A stretch of 16,104 bases of DNA, taken from contig MEQV01000321.1 of the NCBI GenBank assembly GCA_001770355.1, positions 1 to 16,104 on the forward strand. The letters run 5' to 3'. The notes beneath the pieces were generated by a model, which searched no databases, was not told the DNA's origin, and saw only the letters and a program-made list of their open reading frames with translations. Made by a program: the position numbers and the translations under genes. Shown here piece by piece: positions 13,812 through 16,104 of the stretch (position 1 is its first letter; each line of letters begins with the position of its first letter). The DNA comes from Betaproteobacteria bacterium RIFCSPLOWO2_02_FULL_62_17. GTDB taxonomy: Bacteria; Pseudomonadota; Gammaproteobacteria; Burkholderiales; SG8-39.

Positions 13812-15086
13812 TCAGATCTCGAACACCACTCGCCCCGCTACCAGCGTGTGGTGCACGCGCCCCGGCAACTCATAACCCAGATAAGGGGTGTTCTTGCCCT
13901 GGCTGCGCAGATGCTCCGCGGTAATGCGTACATGCGCCTTCGCATCGAACACGCAGACGTCGGCCGCCGCGCCCACGGCCAGGTGGCCGGCATCCAGATC
14001 CAGAATGGCCGCCGGGCGCGCGCTGACCGCATTGATCGCCGCGGAAACGGGCAGATTCATCTCCTGCGCCCATTTGAGGGCAAGTGACAACAGCAGTTCG
14101 AGCCCCGTGGCGCCGGCCTCGGATTCGCCGAAGGGCAACTGCTTGGCATCCTCGTCCACCGGCGCATGATCGGAACACATGGCGTCGATGGTGCCCTCGG
14201 CCAGGCCCTGGCGCAACCCGTCGCGGTCTCGCTGCGAGCGAAACGGCGGAATGACGTGGTAATGGGAATCGAAATAGCCGATATCGGTATCGGCCAGGTG
14301 CGCGTGATGCGCCGAAACGTCGCAACTCACCGGCAGCCCCTCGGCCTTTGCCCGGCGCACCATTTCCACGCCAGCGGCGCTGGACAGGCGGCACAGGTGA
14401 ACGCGGGTGCCGGTCTCGCGCACCAGCATGAGAATGGTGGACAGCGCGATGGTTTCGGCGAACGCCGGAATCGAAGGCAAGCCCAGGCGTGTGGCGACTT
14501 CGCCGTCGTGCGCCACACCGTCGCGCGCCAGGTAGCCATCCTGCGGCCGCAACCACACCTGATAGGAATAGGTGGAGGCGTATTGCATGGCGCGCCACAG
14601 CATCTGCGTGTCGGCAAGCGGCGTGTCGGCATGCGAGAAAGCAACGCAACCGGCGTGGACAAGCTCGGCCATTTCGGTGAGGTGCATGCCTTTGAGGCCC
14701 GCGGTGAGCGCGCCCAGCGGATAGACATGAGCGAGATTCAGGCTTTCCGCGCGGCGCTTGAGCATCTCGACCAGGCCCGGTTCGTCCAGCGGAGGATCGG
14801 TGTCCGGCGGACACACCAGGCTGGTGACACCGCCTGCCACCGCGGCATGCAGTTCGGATTCGAGCGTGGCCTTGTATTCAAAACCGGGTTCGCGCAAACG
14901 CGCCGACAGGTCGACCAGGCCGGGACACACCACCAATCCCTTTGCGTCGATCATTTTCTCGGCGCGATAACCCGCGGGCGCCTTGCCCAACGCGACGATC
15001 CTGCCCTCGGCGATGAAAACATCGGTAGGCGCGTCGATATTGTTGCGCGGATCGACGAGGCGGCCGTTCTTGATGGAAATATTCAT
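13812..15086 (-). CDS. pyrC': dihydroorotase-like PyrC', probably non-catalytic partner of PyrB
   Basis: 424-residue amidohydrolase of the dihydroorotase type I family. The metal-binding DxHxH motif is replaced: residues 59-68 read DLSARLREPG, with S61 and R63 where both histidines should be. The segment that should provide the next histidine ligand reads WLRPQDGYLA (178-187) instead of HxED, and the usual FSDD reads FSHAD (150-154). VSAHHAHL (258-264) and SDHAP (305-309) are kept. Loss of several ligands matches the inactive PyrC' that scaffolds aspartate transcarbamoylase in pseudomonads, so the active dihydroorotase should be elsewhere. It starts 4 bp after the cupin gene and shares the pyrB transcript. 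Confidence 0.92.
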   Translation of the reverse strand: MNISIKNGRLVDPRNNIDAPTDVFIAEGRIVALGKAPAGYRAEKMIDAKGLVVCPGLVDLSARLREPGFEYKATLESELHAAVAGGVTSLVCPPDTDPPLDEPGLVEMLKRRAESLNLAHVYPLGALTAGLKGMHLTEMAELVHAGCVAFSHADTPLADTQMLWRAMQYASTYSYQVWLRPQDGYLARDGVAHDGEVATRLGLPSIPAFAETIALSTILMLVRETGTRVHLCRLSSAAGVEMVRRAKAEGLPVSCDVSAHHAHLADTDIGYFDSHYHVIPPFRSQRDRDGLRQGLAEGTIDAMCSDHAPVDEDAKQLPFGESEAGATGLELLLSLALKWAQEMNLPVSAAINAVSARPAAILDLDAGHLAVGAAADVCVFDAKAHVRITAEHLRSQGKNTPYLGYELPGRVHHTLVAGRVVFEI

Positions 15087-15090
15087 TTTT

Positions 15091-15564
15091 CTATATTGCC
15101 GATCCGTCCTTGCGTGTGATCACCGCTTTGCCGTCCACCATGTTCAGCGCCATATCCACGTCGGCGTAAGTGACGGCATCGCCTGCCGTACGGTCGCCGA
15201 CCTCCAGGTACATGGCCGGCCGGCCCGATTCGTTGATGAGTTGATGTCCATCGGCGCGGCCGGCGGCGAATCCCGCTGCCATGCCGGGGCCCAGCTTCTG
15301 TCTCCCGGTGTTGGTCACCAGCGTCACTTCGCCTTCAAGCATGTAGATGAATTCATCCTGCTTCGCGTGCCAGTGGCGCATCGAGGACTCGCCGCCCGCA
15401 GCGAGGCGCACCAGATTCACGCCGAAATTTTTCAGGCCCGTGGCATCACCCAAACGCCGGCGGCGGCGTCCGGCCACACGGCTCTTGTAGGGTTCGGGGT
15501 AAATCGTACCGGCATGCTCGATGACTTCGGCCGGATCGAGCGCCGGCAATTTCAATCCGCTCAT
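15091..15564 (-). CDS. cupin-domain protein between pyrB and pyrC'
   Basis: 157-residue small cupin. I choose the ATG at 15564 (MSGLKLPALDPAEV), with GGGAG about 9 bp upstream; a start at 15633 would overlap pyrB and add an arginine-rich tail of low plausibility. Cupin motif 1 is RHWHAKQDEFIYMLEGEV at 63-80 with possible metal ligands H64, H66 and E71; motif 2 includes LGPGMAAGF (91-99) and H107. A basic patch GRRRRRLGD lies at 32-40. Its specific function is unknown. Spacing (37 bp after pyrB, 4 bp before pyrC') indicates co-transcription with pyrimidine genes, which is not a usual place for a cupin. Confidence 0.9.
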   Translation of the reverse strand: MSGLKLPALDPAEVIEHAGTIYPEPYKSRVAGRRRRRLGDATGLKNFGVNLVRLAAGGESSMRHWHAKQDEFIYMLEGEVTLVTNTGRQKLGPGMAAGFAAGRADGHQLINESGRPAMYLEVGDRTAGDAVTYADVDMALNMVDGKAVITRKDGSAI

Positions 15565-15601
15565 CGAGCCGCGCTCCCTGGCTTGGCGTTGCTGCCGGCG
15601 C

Positions 15602-16104
15602 TCATGCGGCGCCCGCCTTGCCCTGCCCGGCAAGTATCGCCATCACCGCCATGCGCACCGCGATGCCGAAGGTCACCTGCTGAAGGATCACCGACTGCGG
15701 CCCGTCGGCCACCGCCGAATCGATCTCGACGCCGCGGTTCATCGGCCCCGGATGCATGACAATGGCGTCTTTCTTCGCCAATGCCAGGCGCTCGGGGGTG
15801 AGCCCGTAGGACTTGAAATATTCCTGCGCCGAAGGCAGCAGCGGCCCTTGCATGCGTTCGTTCTGCAGCCGCAGGGTCACCACCACGTCACAATCGCGGA
15901 TGCCCGCGGCCATGTCGGTATAGGTGCGCACGCCCAGGCGCTCGATCTCCGTTGGCAGCAAGGTGCGGGGCCCCACCGCGCGCACATCCGGGGTGCCCAG
16001 AATATTAAGAGCGTGAATCAGCGAGCGCGCCACGCGCGAATGCAGAACGTCCCCCACCACAGCCACTGAAAGTTTCGAAAAATCTTTCTTGTGATGCCGG
16101 ATGG
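15602..16104 (-). CDS. pyrB: aspartate carbamoyltransferase catalytic chain, N-terminus outside window
   Basis: C-terminal 166 residues of PyrB, which condenses carbamoyl phosphate and aspartate in pyrimidine synthesis. The frame is open to the window edge, reading IRHHKKDFSKLSVAVVGDVL and then HSRVARSLIHALNILG, the start of the aspartate-binding domain. Further family blocks are VVTLRLQNERM, and KKDAIVMHPGPMNRGVEID, the last with the conserved HPGPxNRGVE loop. The internal GTG at 16066 is not the start. The catalytic carbamoyl-phosphate domain lies beyond the window. With PyrC' downstream, it should form the PyrB-PyrC' type of complex. Confidence 0.95.
   Translation of the reverse strand, partial: IRHHKKDFSKLSVAVVGDVLHSRVARSLIHALNILGTPDVRAVGPRTLLPTEIERLGVRTYTDMAAGIRDCDVVVTLRLQNERMQGPLLPSAQEYFKSYGLTPERLALAKKDAIVMHPGPMNRGVEIDSAVADGPQSVILQQVTFGIAVRMAVMAILAGQGKAGAA

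Overview
The window is dense, GC-rich bacterial chromosome and reads as a betaproteobacterium (Burkholderiales, Nitrosomonadales or a relative). Three things point there: Bug/TctC-type solute-binding proteins beside class III CoA-transferases, the block yggS-proC-yggT-yggU divergent from pilT-pilU, and pyrB followed by a degenerate dihydroorotase (PyrC'). I see no tRNA, rRNA, CRISPR array, transposase or phage gene. No gap exceeds 300 bases; the longest are about 170 bases, at 2220-2388 and 7873-8036.

Left part (1-4458): two closely related class III CoA-transferases lie in tandem on the minus strand, the first cut by the window start. They are divergent from one Bug/TctC periplasmic receptor, and a second receptor faces that one convergently. 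This looks like an accessory organic-acid uptake and CoA-activation locus. No TctA/TctB membrane subunits are present.

Centre left (4512-6596): a minus-strand group of a DUF2721 membrane protein, a TauE/SafE permease and an NYN-domain protein with a C-terminal OST-HTH-like region, ending in a GC-rich hairpin.

Centre (6736-12161): pilT and pilU, the type IV pilus retraction ATPases, run on the minus strand. Divergent from them on the plus strand are yggS (PLP homeostasis), proC (proline synthesis), yggT, yggU/DUF167 and a PCu(A)C copper chaperone. The yggS-proC junction carries a 92-bp duplication/insertion: a 26-bp perfect direct repeat of the proC start flanks a 66-bp segment that contains a strong hairpin. 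A diverged copy of that hairpin segment lies in the pilT-pilU spacer, so it appears to be a small dispersed palindromic element. The insertion leaves a 31-codon open leader whose TGA overlaps a GTG start of proC, and the new proC start sits in the loop of an 11-bp stem. I regard this as the most interesting feature of the window.

Right part (12264-16104): a minus-strand run that begins, in transcription order, with pyrB (cut by the window end), a cupin protein and the pseudo-dihydroorotase PyrC'. It continues with an Hpt phosphotransfer protein, an OmpR-type response regulator and a single-domain CheY-like regulator. The last three form a phosphorelay set without a histidine kinase in view.
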